DNA of 21,689 nucleotides from Parcubacteria group bacterium Athens0416_74 (lineage in GTDB: Bacteria; Patescibacteriota; Minisyncoccia; Phycocordibacterales; UBA2100), in contig VMEY01000007.1 in NCBI GenBank assembly GCA_007375785.1, positions 1 through 21,689 on the forward strand, written 5' to 3'. The number at the start of each line of letters is the position of its first letter. Within the stretch, counting starts at the first letter, position 1. The notes under the pieces were generated by a model. The model made no database searches, had not been told where the DNA came from, and worked only from the letters and a program-made list of their open reading frames with translations. Shown in pieces: positions 1-7,749 of this stretch. The position numbers and the translations under genes were made by a program.

Positions 1-138
1 ACTCTACCGCTCATGAGCTACGGCGGCTCTCACTTGCTCACGGAATTTGCGGCACTCGGCATGCTCATGGGCATGCGCCGCAATGCGCGAGTGACCGTGC
101 GCGCAAGAGATGAAACGGAGCTTATCGGCGCTATCTAA
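1..138 (+). CDS. FtsW/RodA/SpoVE-family protein, C-terminal end (partial)
   Basis: Only the last 45 codons are present; the gene enters from outside the window and stops at TAA 136-138. The reading frame contains PLMSYGGSHLLTEFAALGML. This matches the conserved C-terminal segment of the SEDS peptidoglycan polymerases (usually P-x-x-SYGGSS followed by a hydrophobic helix), and a short polar tail follows. SEDS proteins are multi-pass membrane glycan polymerases for division (FtsW) or elongation (RodA); this fragment cannot tell which. The second Ser of the usual SYGGSS is His here. The 3' end overlaps the convergent glycosyltransferase by 4 bp. The family call is firm, the subfamily unknown. 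Confidence 0.8.
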   Translation, partial: TLPLMSYGGSHLLTEFAALGMLMGMRRNARVTVRARDETELIGAI

Positions 139-1304
139 TCTCGATAGACGGCGAGAGTCCCAGACAACATCTTCTCGACGTTAAAATCTGTCTCGACTCT
201 TTTTTTCAGGCTGGACCCAAGTCGCATTCGGAGGGCCTCGTCCTCAAGGAGCTCTGAGAGCGCGTGTGCAAAGAGCTCGGGGTCGTCCGAAGGGCAGAGT
301 GCTCCGCTCTCCCCGTCTTTCACGATGTCGTTGATACCTGGGATGTTTGTCGCGGCAACAGGGAGAGACGCGAAACCCGCCTCGAGCAACACGTACGGCA
401 GGCCTTCCTTGCGTGAAGTAAGAGTAAAGATATCAAATGCCTTCAAAAGCTTTGATGCCTGTGCCACATATCCGAGCAGGCGCACGTGTTCAGTGAGGCC
501 TCTCTCCGCGATGAGAGCAGTGAGTGATTGCTGAAGTTCACCTGACCCAACGATGAGAAACACAAAGCGCCCGCCGGACCTACGCAAGATTTCACACGCT
601 TTGAGCGCGTAGGGGAGTCCTTTATTTGGCACGAGCTCGGAAATAGTTCCTATCCATGGCAGGTCCGCAGGAATATCAGGAAAAACAGAAAGAAGCTGTG
701 CCCGAGCCTTGTCGCGCTCAAGCATCTCAGGTGCATGCAAGCCGTTGTATACGAGTCTCACTTTTCGCGCGCAGAAGGGTAGGCGCGCTGCGCGACGTGC
801 CGTGTCTTTGGAGATACAGATGACCCGATGGCTCAACACAAATGTCATCCATGTCGCGAGAAAGATTGCGAAGCGCGATAGGAAAAAACGAGGTTCATCA
901 TAGGCGAGGCCATGCGAGGTAAATACGATCCGTTGTACCCCTGAGAGTCTCGCGGCGAGTGCGCCAAGACCGCCGGCTTTCGAGCTGTTGAGGTGCACGA
1001 TGTCAGGACGCTCCGCACGTATGGTGCGGACGATAGAGGAAAGGGCACGGATGTCGTTGAATGTGCGGACGTCCCGCACCATGTCCGGGATGAAGATTGT
1101 ACGGATGCCCGCATGTCTGAGCATATCGATAAGCGGCCCTGCGCTCTCAGAGTCCTGGGCAGTACCGCAGAGTGCCACTACATCGAATGCATCCTTCGGT
1201 AGAGCAGTCGCAATATCAAAGACGTATCTCTGGGCGCCGCCGAGATTGGATTTTGTGACGACGAACATCACTTTTTTGCGATTTTGAGCCGTTTCTTGAT
1301 TCAT
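135..1304 (-). CDS. GT4-type (GT-B fold) glycosyltransferase
   Basis: A 389-aa retaining glycosyltransferase of family GT4 type, likely transferring a sugar from a nucleotide donor to a lipid-linked or capsule-type glycan at the inner membrane face. The N-terminal domain opens with VMFVVTKSNLGGAQRYVFD, where the GGAQR glycine loop is typical. FTSHGLAYDE follows in the middle. The C-terminal donor domain carries GTISELVPNKGL and the E-x7-E signature in RKEGLPYVLLEAG. The frame stays open upstream to 1586, but that extension has no family similarity and lies over the divergent gene. I therefore start at ATG 1302-1304 (MNQETAQ); ATG 1266-1268 is an alternative. No clear Shine-Dalgarno is seen. 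Its start is 15 bp from the divergent sugar transferase start, which suggests joint control in one glycan locus. Confidence 0.85.
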   Translation of the reverse strand: MNQETAQNRKKVMFVVTKSNLGGAQRYVFDIATALPKDAFDVVALCGTAQDSESAGPLIDMLRHAGIRTIFIPDMVRDVRTFNDIRALSSIVRTIRAERPDIVHLNSSKAGGLGALAARLSGVQRIVFTSHGLAYDEPRFFLSRFAIFLATWMTFVLSHRVICISKDTARRAARLPFCARKVRLVYNGLHAPEMLERDKARAQLLSVFPDIPADLPWIGTISELVPNKGLPYALKACEILRRSGGRFVFLIVGSGELQQSLTALIAERGLTEHVRLLGYVAQASKLLKAFDIFTLTSRKEGLPYVLLEAGFASLPVAATNIPGINDIVKDGESGALCPSDDPELFAHALSELLEDEALRMRLGSSLKKRVETDFNVEKMLSGTLAVYRD

Positions 1305-1306
1305 AC

Positions 1307-1311
1307 GGAGG
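1307..1311 (+). promoter_or_regulatory. Ribosome binding site GGAGG of the sugar transferase gene
   Basis: GGAGG lies 8 nt before ATG 1320-1322. It decides for that ATG over the in-frame TTG at 1284, which lies inside the divergent gene's coding start. Confidence 0.7.
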
Positions 1312-1319
1312 TCGATGCC

Positions 1320-2690
1320 ATGATACATGAAAATATGACCTTGGTACCGAAACGAGAGTATTTGCTCCTGCTTGCAGGGGATTTGGTAGTGTTTGTGGCT
1401 TCTCTCTGGCTTACCCTTGCTGCACGCTATCTTGAGGCGCCTTCGACTGACCTTTTCCTGATACACCTGAGACCGTTTGCGCTCCTTTTTGCCGCATGGG
1501 TGGGTGTATTTTTCCTTGCAGGACTCTATGGGAAACACACACGAATTTTCCGCAGCAGGCTCATAACCACAATTCTCTATACGCAAATCATCAACATGAT
1601 AATAGCGGCAATCTTTTTCTTCTCCATCCCGTCATTTGGCCTCTCGCCCAAGACCATACTCCTGCTCTACCTTATCGTGTCCTTTGCACTGATATTCTCA
1701 TGGCGCGGTGTCATCTTCACGCGCCTCCCGCGCTCAAAGAAGCTTCGAGGCGTACTTATAGCTCACGGAGCCGATGCCATGACGCTTGCCGAAGAGATTA
1801 GTCGTGACCCGCATGCGACATTCTCCTTCGACTATGTTGTCGACACGTCGACGGTTCCCTCTCATGAGGTGATTCAGAAAGCGTGTCGCGTCGCCGGTGA
1901 GGAAGATGTGACATTTCTCGTCGCGGACTTCTCTGATAAAGCCGTATCCGCCGCGTTGCCGATTATCTACGACGCTGCCTTTCAAAAGAATCGTTTTGCG
2001 CTTGTCGAAGCATCAGAGCTCTATCAGGAAATCTTCGACAGGGTGCCGCTCTCTCTTATCGACTACGAGTGGATACTGCGCAATGTGAGCACCTCCAACG
2101 TCTACGACCTCGTAAAGCGACTCATGGACATCGTCGGCGCAATTGTTATCGGGCTCCCATCGCTGCTGGCATACCCCTTCGTGATGCTCGCCATAAAGCT
2201 GGACGATGGGGGGAGTATTTTCATTTCTCAGCAGCGCGTCGGCAAGTACCAGCGCCCCATCACGGTCTACAAATTTCGCAGCATGAGCGGTAACGACGAG
2301 GGGAATTATGGAGAGGGCGGCAAGAGCGCTCTTACGGTGACGAGGGTTGGCCGGATACTCCGCGTGCTTCGCATCGATGAGTTGCCGCAGCTTTGGAACG
2401 TACTTCGCGGTGACCTATCTCTGGTGGGTCCCCGCCCGGAACTGCCTGCGCTTGCGGCACAGTACAGTGCCCGAATCCCGTATTACAATGCGCGCTACCT
2501 CGTCTCTCCTGGTCTCTCCGGGTGGGCACAGCTTCGGCATGATAGGCACCCGCATCATGGTGCCGATGTGGCCGAGACGAAAGAGAAACTCTCATACGAC
2601 CTCTACTACCTCAAGCACCGTTCCCTACTCCTCGACGTCTTTATCATCCTGCAGACCGTGCGCGTCGCACTCACTGCGAGGGGATCTTGA
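1320..2690 (+). CDS. Polyprenyl-phosphate glycosyl-1-phosphate transferase (bacterial sugar transferase)
   Basis: A 456-aa membrane enzyme of the WbaP/WcaJ class. It loads the first sugar-1-phosphate from a UDP-sugar onto undecaprenyl phosphate and so starts a surface glycan. The N-terminal 120 residues hold about four hydrophobic helices. A nucleotide-binding-like middle region follows, then a fifth hydrophobic segment after KRLMDIVGA and the catalytic PGT domain. Visible PGT motifs are ISQQRVGK, TVYKFRSM, the Asp-Glu dyad D353-E354 in RIDELPQLWNVLRGD, LVGPRPELP and LSGWAQ. Length fits the long form of the family. The start is ATG 1320, with GGAGG 8 nt upstream. It is divergent from the GT4 gene and followed 20 bp later by the epimerase, so one envelope polysaccharide locus is likely. 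Confidence 0.92.
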   Translation: MIHENMTLVPKREYLLLLAGDLVVFVASLWLTLAARYLEAPSTDLFLIHLRPFALLFAAWVGVFFLAGLYGKHTRIFRSRLITTILYTQIINMIIAAIFFFSIPSFGLSPKTILLLYLIVSFALIFSWRGVIFTRLPRSKKLRGVLIAHGADAMTLAEEISRDPHATFSFDYVVDTSTVPSHEVIQKACRVAGEEDVTFLVADFSDKAVSAALPIIYDAAFQKNRFALVEASELYQEIFDRVPLSLIDYEWILRNVSTSNVYDLVKRLMDIVGAIVIGLPSLLAYPFVMLAIKLDDGGSIFISQQRVGKYQRPITVYKFRSMSGNDEGNYGEGGKSALTVTRVGRILRVLRIDELPQLWNVLRGDLSLVGPRPELPALAAQYSARIPYYNARYLVSPGLSGWAQLRHDRHPHHGADVAETKEKLSYDLYYLKHRSLLLDVFIILQTVRVALTARGS

Positions 2691-2710
2691 GCATCTGGTA
2701 AGATGGAAAT

Positions 2711-3622
2711 ATGTCGGAGAAAGTAGTTGTCACGGGTGGCGCGGGCTTCATAGGCTCTCATCTCGTTGATGCACTTGTGGGGCACGGCAAAGAAGTTCAC
2801 GTAATCGACAATTACGTCGGTGGGAAACACGAGGACCGCATCAATCCAAAAGCGATCTACCAGGAACTCGATATTCGCTCGACTGACGCGCTTGTCTCTG
2901 TCTTTGATGGCGCGGATATCGTATTCCACACGGCGGCAATACCACGTGTCCCATACTCAGTGGAGCATCCCGTCGAGACCACGGACAACAACATAACAGG
3001 GACTGTCTCAGTGTTTGATGCTGCCGCAAAGGCGAAAGTACGCAGGGTCGTCTATTCGTCGTCCGGTTCGGCGTATGGAGACCAGGCCGTACTACCTCTC
3101 GAAGAGTCCATGATAGCGAACCCCGTGAACCCGTACGGCTTGCAAAAATATGTGGGTGAACTCTTTGCGAAAATATGGCCGGGCGTCTATGGCGTCGAAA
3201 CAGTGTGTCTCAGGTACTTCAATGTGTACGGGCCACGACTCGACCCGGTAGGACCGTATGCACTTGCGGTGGGTGCTTTTCTGCTTGCGAGAAAAGAGGG
3301 ACGACCACTCACCATCTTCGGTGACGGGACCATCACACGTGACTACACGCATGTTCGCGATATCGTGAATGGAAACATCCTCGCCTCGCAGAGTACCAAA
3401 GTCGGAAAGGGTGAGGTGATAAATCTCGGTGCCGGTAGAAACGTAACGATTCAGTACCTTGCCGAGCTTATCAGCAAGGACATCGTCTATGGGCCGCCAC
3501 GCGTCGAGTCACACGATTCAAAAGCCGATAATCGTCGTGCAAAAAAATTGCTCGGATGGGAACCAAGCGTGACACTCGAGGACGGAATCGCCGAACTTAA
3601 ACAACTATTCGGCATATCATGA
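2711..3622 (+). CDS. NAD-dependent sugar epimerase/dehydratase (extended SDR, UDP-glucose 4-epimerase-like)
   Basis: A 303-aa extended short-chain dehydrogenase that probably converts a nucleotide sugar (4-epimerase or 4,6-dehydratase type) for the neighbouring glycan enzymes. The Rossmann motif TGGAGFIGSH gives G9-x-x-G12-x-x-G15. The active-site block is VYSSSGSAYGD followed by Y142-x-x-x-K146 in NPYGLQKYVGE. Downstream motifs LRYFNVYGPR and TRDYTHVRDI are typical of GalE/WbpP-like enzymes. The exact substrate cannot be read from sequence. ATG 2711 is preceded by TAAGAT at 2699-2704, so a leaderless start is possible. The gene ends with TGA overlapping the ATG of folD (ATGA at 3619-3622), a sign of translational coupling. 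Confidence 0.88.
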   Translation: MSEKVVVTGGAGFIGSHLVDALVGHGKEVHVIDNYVGGKHEDRINPKAIYQELDIRSTDALVSVFDGADIVFHTAAIPRVPYSVEHPVETTDNNITGTVSVFDAAAKAKVRRVVYSSSGSAYGDQAVLPLEESMIANPVNPYGLQKYVGELFAKIWPGVYGVETVCLRYFNVYGPRLDPVGPYALAVGAFLLARKEGRPLTIFGDGTITRDYTHVRDIVNGNILASQSTKVGKGEVINLGAGRNVTIQYLAELISKDIVYGPPRVESHDSKADNRRAKKLLGWEPSVTLEDGIAELKQLFGIS

Positions 3623-4425
3623 TTCTTGATGGACGGGCTATCGCCGATGATATCTACGCCTCGCTCTCTGCGAGGCGCGCAAACATAAAGCGCCCCATCA
3701 CCCTGGGCATAATCGTAAGCGGTGCGAACCCGGTCATAGAATCGTTTGTGCGCATCAAACGACGCGCGGCGGAGAGACTCGATATTGCCATGGAGCGAGT
3801 CGATCTCGCCGAATCCGAGGACACTGCCTCCGCGATTGCCGAAGTAAAAGAGCTCGCGTCACGCACCGACTCCCTTATCGTGCAGCTCCCACTTCTTGTC
3901 GATATCGATACAAACGCGACACTCGCCGCGATTCCATTGCTTAAAGACGTCGACGCTATTAACCCGGATATTCCTGAATCAGAGCGACCTGTACACGCGC
4001 CTGTGGCACTTGCCGTCGTCGAGATGTTGAATCGCGCGAACGTAGAGATAGCGGGCAAGAGCGCTGTGGTCATCGGCGCCGGAAGACTTGTCGGCGCCCC
4101 CTCCGCTGCACTCTTGCGCTCTCTCGGGGCGGAAGTCTCGATGTTTACGCTCGACGAGGGAAGTATCGAAGATCTCAAAGATGCCGATATTATCGTGTGC
4201 GGTGCCGGCAATCCCGGATTTGTGAAGCCCGAACACATCAAAGAGGGCGTCGCGATTATTGACGCGGGCGCATCGGAACTCGGCGGGGAGATTCGCGGGG
4301 ATGCGGATAGGGCATGCGCAGAGAAAGCTGCTGTATTTACGCCGGTCCCGGGAGGTGTGGGCCCGGTCGCAGTCGCTCTGATTTTCAGAAACTTGCTCGA
4401 TTTGGTCGAAAAAGCTGAGGAGTAA
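3619..4425 (+). CDS. folD: Bifunctional methylenetetrahydrofolate dehydrogenase/cyclohydrolase FolD
   Basis: A 268-aa FolD, slightly shorter than the usual 280-300. It oxidises 5,10-methylene-THF to methenyl-THF and hydrolyses that to 10-formyl-THF, feeding one-carbon units to purines and formyl-Met. Recognisable blocks: LGIIVSGANP, SFVRIKRRAAERL, LIVQLPLL, LKDVDAINPD, the cofactor-domain VVIGAGRLVGAP, DIIVCGAGNPGF and the C-terminal TPVPGGVGPVAVALI. Catalytic Lys is K47. The Tyr normally four residues before it is Phe43, and the usual GRS of the cofactor site reads GAGR. The start overlaps the epimerase stop (ATGA). The purT fragment at the window end also uses a one-carbon donor for purines, but it is far away. 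Confidence 0.93.
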   Translation: MILDGRAIADDIYASLSARRANIKRPITLGIIVSGANPVIESFVRIKRRAAERLDIAMERVDLAESEDTASAIAEVKELASRTDSLIVQLPLLVDIDTNATLAAIPLLKDVDAINPDIPESERPVHAPVALAVVEMLNRANVEIAGKSAVVIGAGRLVGAPSAALLRSLGAEVSMFTLDEGSIEDLKDADIIVCGAGNPGFVKPEHIKEGVAIIDAGASELGGEIRGDADRACAEKAAVFTPVPGGVGPVAVALIFRNLLDLVEKAEE

Positions 4426-4453
4426 AGCCGTATTGCGCTAGCTCGCCCCTCGC

Positions 4454-4523
4454 GTATACCCCGTGAGATAGAGATATCGTGGAAATGGCTCAAAGCTTGG
4501 CGTTTTTATCTCACGGGGTATAC
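4454..4523. repeat. Perfect 17-bp inverted repeat between folD and secD
   Basis: Arms 4454-4470 (GTATACCCCGTGAGATA) and 4507-4523 are exact reverse complements around a 36-nt spacer. The right arm contains the likely secD -10 box; the left arm places the mirror image of it on the other strand. No T-run follows the right arm. It could therefore be an operator with two half-sites, or a long hairpin after folD. The arms are exact; the function is unknown. Confidence 0.85.
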
Positions 4524-4524
4524 T
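4497..4524 (+). promoter_or_regulatory. Putative secDF promoter giving a leaderless mRNA
   Basis: TTGGCG 4497-4502, a 16-bp spacer and TATACT 4519-4524. The expected transcription start is at about 4531, next to ATG 4532, so little or no 5' UTR would exist. No Shine-Dalgarno lies before secD. Confidence 0.6.
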
Positions 4525-4531
4525 GCTGCGC

Positions 4532-5851
4532 ATGGCAAATAAGCGCTTTCTAGCGTTCATCATATTCATCCTTGGGGCAGCCCTCGGTTGGTACATATTC
4601 AACGGGCAGATGGCGGGATCGCATCCCTTTAAGCTGGGACTCGACCTCTCCGGAGGCACGCAGCTTGTGTACCGCGCAGATCTCTCTGCTATTCCTGATG
4701 CCGATGCATCGGATTCCATGGAAGCACTACGCGATACGATAGAGCGTCGCGTGAATCTCTTTGGTGTGGCAGAACCCATCGTGCAAACACAAAAAGCAGG
4801 CGCATTTGCAGGAGAGCCGGAGGAGAGACTTCTCATCGAGCTTCCCGGCGTGACCGATACGCAGCGCGCAATAGCGCTCATCGGAGAGACGCCGGTCCTC
4901 GAATTCCGCATGCTCAAAGAGGACGCAGAGATTCCGGAGAATGCATCCACGAGCACTATCGCAGCTGCTTTCGAAGATGCGTCGATAACAGGCAAACATC
5001 TTGAAAGCGCGCAGCTGCAATTCCAGGGCGGCCCCGGCATGGCAAATGAGCCTGTCGTCGTACTCAATTTCAATACAGAAGGCGCAGAAATATTTGAGCG
5101 CATGACGCGTGAGAATGTAGGACGGTACTTCGGCATCTTCCTTGATGGTCAGCCAATCTCCGTGCCGGTCATTCGCGAAGCGATACCCGGCGGTACCGCG
5201 GTTATCTCGGGCGGCTTTGCGCCGGACGAGGCAAAAGGGCTGGCTCGCAATCTAAACTACGGCGCGCTCCCGGTACCAATCGAGCTCATATCCACTCAGA
5301 CGGTGGCGGGCACGCTCGGTGAGGAAGCGGTACGCGACGGAATCTTTGCAGGTCTCGTCGGTGTTGGTGCGGTCGCGCTCTTTATGCTCCTCTGGTACCG
5401 CTTGCCGGGACTTATCGCGAGCCTCGCGCTTCTCGTATACATCATCGTGACGCTCGCTCTCTTTCAGGTAATCCCAGTGACGCTTACTGCCGCTGGTATC
5501 GCCGCGTTCATCCTCTCGATAGGTATGGCGGTAGACGCCAATGTGCTGATATTCGAACGCATGCGTGAAGAGCTCGCATCGGGGAAGAGCACGCACGATG
5601 CGATACAAGAAGGTTTCGCGCGAGCGTGGCTTTCCATTCGCGATTCCAACATTTCTTCGATGATAACGGCAGTTATCCTCTTTTGGTTTGGCACATCACT
5701 CATCAAGGGCTTTGCCCTCGTGTTCGGTCTCGGTGTTCTGGTCTCGATGCTCACCGCTATCTCAGTATCGCGCACCTTCTTACTCGCGCTTGGCATGAAT
5801 GCGAAGGGCAGTTTTAGCAAGTTTCTGTTCGGCTCCGGCACACGTGTATGA
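4532..5851 (+). CDS. secD: Protein translocase subunit SecD
   Basis: A 439-aa SecD, the membrane partner of SecF. The complex uses proton flow to pull proteins across the inner membrane after SecYEG/SecA. An N-terminal helix (FLAFIIFILGAALGWYIF) is followed by the D1 motif KLGLDLSGGTQLVYRAD and the extracytoplasmic P1 domain. A five-helix core then begins at GIFAGLVGVGAVALFMLLWY. Core motifs GMAVDANVLIFERMREEL (D4) and IRDSNISSMITAVILF (D5) are intact. It is shorter than the E. coli protein (615 aa) because the P1 domain is small, as is common outside Proteobacteria. The stop overlaps the secF start (ATGA at 5848-5851). The start lies 8 nt after TATACT, which suggests leaderless translation. 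Confidence 0.96.
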   Translation: MANKRFLAFIIFILGAALGWYIFNGQMAGSHPFKLGLDLSGGTQLVYRADLSAIPDADASDSMEALRDTIERRVNLFGVAEPIVQTQKAGAFAGEPEERLLIELPGVTDTQRAIALIGETPVLEFRMLKEDAEIPENASTSTIAAAFEDASITGKHLESAQLQFQGGPGMANEPVVVLNFNTEGAEIFERMTRENVGRYFGIFLDGQPISVPVIREAIPGGTAVISGGFAPDEAKGLARNLNYGALPVPIELISTQTVAGTLGEEAVRDGIFAGLVGVGAVALFMLLWYRLPGLIASLALLVYIIVTLALFQVIPVTLTAAGIAAFILSIGMAVDANVLIFERMREELASGKSTHDAIQEGFARAWLSIRDSNISSMITAVILFWFGTSLIKGFALVFGLGVLVSMLTAISVSRTFLLALGMNAKGSFSKFLFGSGTRV

Positions 5852-6750
5852 TAATCATCCGCAACAGAATAATCTTTTTCGCCATTTCGGCACTCCTTGC
5901 GCTCGGTTCGCTCGGAGCCCTCTTCACGTACGGTCTCGAGGCAGGCACCGACTTCACCGGTGGCTCGCTCGCGGAGGTTCGTTATGAGGGTGCACGTCCG
6001 GAGACGTCGATGCTCACCAAACAGCTTGAGAGCGCCGGTTTCCATGGCTTTTCTCTGCGTGAGTCAGGTGATAACGGCTACACACTTCGTGCAGCGACAC
6101 TCACAAACGAGCAGCGCGGCAATCTCGCGAGCATTCTCTCGTCGGAGACGAGTGCAGCCAACATCTCCCAGCTTTCAGAAGTGGGACCTACAATCGGCGT
6201 AGAGCTTCGCAACAAAGCATATGTCGCAGTAGGGCTTGTCCTGCTCTGTATTCTTCTTTTTATCGCGTTTGCGTTTCGCAAAGTTTCGAAGCCAATCTCA
6301 AGCTGGGTATACGGTCTCATCGCGCTCGTCACGCTCGGCTTTGACGTGCTTATTCCGCTGGGCTTTTTTGCAGTGCTCGGGCACTATGTCGGGGTGCAGG
6401 TAGACACGCTTTTTGTCACCGCAATCCTCACGATTCTCGGCTTTTCGATACACGACACGATTGTGGTGTTTGATAGAACCCGCGAGAATCTTCGCATCAA
6501 CGAAGAAAAGGGGAGAAGGGAGGATTTTGCGGAGACAACGGGTCGCTCAATCAATCAAACGTTTGTTCGCTCAATCAACACTTCGCTTACCGTGTTCCTC
6601 ACTCTCGTGGCGCTCTACATGCTTGGCCCCGTGTCCACCGAATACTTTGCTCTCACGCTGCTCGTGGGCATCATCGCAGGTACATACTCGTCGATATTCC
6701 TTGCGACGCCGCTCCTGGTGGTCGTGGAGCGCTGGAGGGCGAAAAAGTAG
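5848..6750 (+). CDS. secF: Protein translocase subunit SecF
   Basis: A 300-aa SecF, translationally coupled to secD through ATGA. The N-terminal helix is followed by the D1-like motif GLEAGTDFTGGSLAEVRYEG and a small periplasmic domain. Five further helices follow. Family motifs include VGLVLLCILLFIAFAF, ILTILGFSIHDTIVVFDRTR (the HDTIVVFDR block of SecF) and FVRSINTSLTVFLTLVALY. Length is normal for SecF. It works with SecD as an RND-like channel pump in the late step of export. No gene follows directly; a new promoter starts 5 bp after its stop. Confidence 0.96.
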   Translation: MIIIRNRIIFFAISALLALGSLGALFTYGLEAGTDFTGGSLAEVRYEGARPETSMLTKQLESAGFHGFSLRESGDNGYTLRAATLTNEQRGNLASILSSETSAANISQLSEVGPTIGVELRNKAYVAVGLVLLCILLFIAFAFRKVSKPISSWVYGLIALVTLGFDVLIPLGFFAVLGHYVGVQVDTLFVTAILTILGFSIHDTIVVFDRTRENLRINEEKGRREDFAETTGRSINQTFVRSINTSLTVFLTLVALYMLGPVSTEYFALTLLVGIIAGTYSSIFLATPLLVVVERWRAKK

Positions 6751-6755
6751 GATGC

Positions 6756-6784
6756 TTGACAGGTCGACTACGACCTGATACTAT
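6756..6784 (+). promoter_or_regulatory. Strong sigma70-type promoter upstream of the tyrA leader
   Basis: TTGACA 6756-6761, a 17-bp spacer and TACTAT 6779-6784. The start would be at about 6791. It is 170 bp upstream of tyrA, so it makes either a separate small RNA or a long leader. Confidence 0.6.
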
Positions 6785-6790
6785 TGCAAG

Positions 6791-6935
6791 TAAGAGCAGT
6801 TTCAGGACTCCCCGTGCCCGCGCATTCGAAATAGAAACAGAGGGCAGCAGTGTGAAGTTACAGAGGCCTTAGGGCCATCCATTCTGGAACGAAAGATATC
6901 TCAAAGCCCCCCAACCAGACTGGTAGAGGGGCTTT
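6791..6935 (+). ncRNA. Candidate small RNA or tyrA leader, unidentified
   Basis: Between the promoter at 6756 and tyrA there is about 170 nt with no plausible ORF. It ends in a hairpin with AAAGCCCC 6903-6910 against GGGGCTTT 6928-6935 and an inner ACCA-gac-TGGT stem. Only TTT follows the hairpin, so termination would be weak. I looked for a T-box, an SRP RNA core and an attenuator-type leader peptide and found none. The existence of a transcript is inferred from the promoter. Confidence 0.35.
6903..6935 (+). terminator. Hairpin before tyrA, weak terminator or regulatory stem
   Basis: An 8-bp outer stem (AAAGCCCC/GGGGCTTT) with a 4-bp inner stem, followed by GCTCG rather than a T-run. It lies 28 bp before the tyrA start. 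Confidence 0.4.
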
Positions 6936-6963
6936 GCTCGTACGGTAGGGTACACTGGCCGCC

Positions 6964-7698
6964 ATGAAGCTCAAGACAGTCGGTATCATCGGCCATGGAG
7001 CGTTTGGAGGGCTCGTGGAGGCGCTCCTGAGGCGTTTTGCACCCTCTGTGGGAGTCCGGGTATATTCCTCGAGGCATGCGCCTGATGGCGAGAGATTTCA
7101 CTCGCTTGAGGAGGCTTCGCAGAGCGATGCGGTAGTCCTCGCCGTACCCATATCCGCGTTTGAACCGGTGTTGGAAAAGGTCCTTCCGCATATGCGTGCA
7201 GACACCATCCTTGTTGATGTCGCGACAGTAAAGATGCATACGACCGAGGTCCTCAAGCGACGTGCCGGCAGCCAACCGTATATTGCGACACATCCGATGT
7301 GGGGTCCTGAGAGTTATGAAAAGAAAGTTGGCGATGTCAGTGGATTCCGCATTGTTGTCACAGAGAGCACTATCCCGGAGCCCACAAAGGTGGAGCTGCT
7401 TTCTTTTCTGCGCGATGTTGGTTTTGACGTGGTCGAGATGACCTCCGAGCAGCACGACAAACATCTTGCAGAGTCGCTTTTTCTCACGCATTTTATCGGT
7501 CAGATTGTTGCGCGCGCTGGCTTCGATCGTACCGAAATAGACACGGTCTCTTTTGGCTATCTCATGGACGCTGTCGAGAGCGTAAAGCATGACGCGCAGC
7601 TTTTTGCAGATGTGTTTGCCTGCAATCCGTACTGTGCGGAAATCCTCCAACGTTTCGGAAAGTCGGAAGAGGAAGTCCGCCACCTTTTGGAGAAATAG
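6964..7698 (+). CDS. tyrA: Prephenate/arogenate dehydrogenase, TyrA family
   Basis: A 244-aa NAD(P)-dependent dehydrogenase of the TyrA family. It oxidatively decarboxylates prephenate (or arogenate) on the way to tyrosine. The Rossmann motif is G10-H-G12-A-F-G15. The substrate-site block is IATHPMWGPES with the conserved His, and HDKHLAESLFLTHFIGQ begins the C-terminal dimerisation helices. There is no chorismate mutase or ACT domain, so it is a minimal form. The start is ATG 6964, with TACACT at 6951-6956, which suits a leaderless mRNA; no Shine-Dalgarno is visible. The pheA-like gene at 9148 supplies the parallel phenylalanine branch. A strong hairpin terminator follows 2 bp after the stop. 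Confidence 0.88.
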   Translation: MKLKTVGIIGHGAFGGLVEALLRRFAPSVGVRVYSSRHAPDGERFHSLEEASQSDAVVLAVPISAFEPVLEKVLPHMRADTILVDVATVKMHTTEVLKRRAGSQPYIATHPMWGPESYEKKVGDVSGFRIVVTESTIPEPTKVELLSFLRDVGFDVVEMTSEQHDKHLAESLFLTHFIGQIVARAGFDRTEIDTVSFGYLMDAVESVKHDAQLFADVFACNPYCAEILQRFGKSEEEVRHLLEK

Positions 7699-7699
7699 A

Positions 7700-7728
7700 A
7701 AAGGCGCCGGTCAGAAACCGGCGCCTTT
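7700..7728. terminator. Bidirectional terminator between tyrA and the 66-aa gene
   Basis: A 12-bp perfect stem AAAGGCGCCGGT (7700-7711) / ACCGGCGCCTTT (7717-7728) with loop CAGAA. It sits between two convergent genes and has A/T flanks on both sides, so it can serve both. Confidence 0.85.
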
Positions 7729-7749
7729 CGTGTGCAAGGTGTCGTGATT

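Noticed and set aside
1305..1586. N-terminal extension of the GT4 gene
   Set aside because: The added residues are Lys/Arg/Cys-rich without family similarity and overlap the sugar transferase coding region.
3654..4493. 279-codon minus-strand frame opposite folD
   Set aside because: Ser/Ala/Thr-rich shadow of a well-supported gene.
4438..5136. 232-codon minus-strand frame opposite secD
   Set aside because: Ser/Pro/Arg-rich shadow of secD without motifs.
6791..6935. SRP RNA (4.5S) candidate
   Set aside because: GGCAGCAG is present, but the compact apical core with CAGG and GGAAGGAAGCAG does not form.
6901..7683. 260-codon minus-strand frame opposite tyrA
   Set aside because: tyrA motifs are clear on the plus strand; this frame has no family motifs and begins in the tyrA 3' part.
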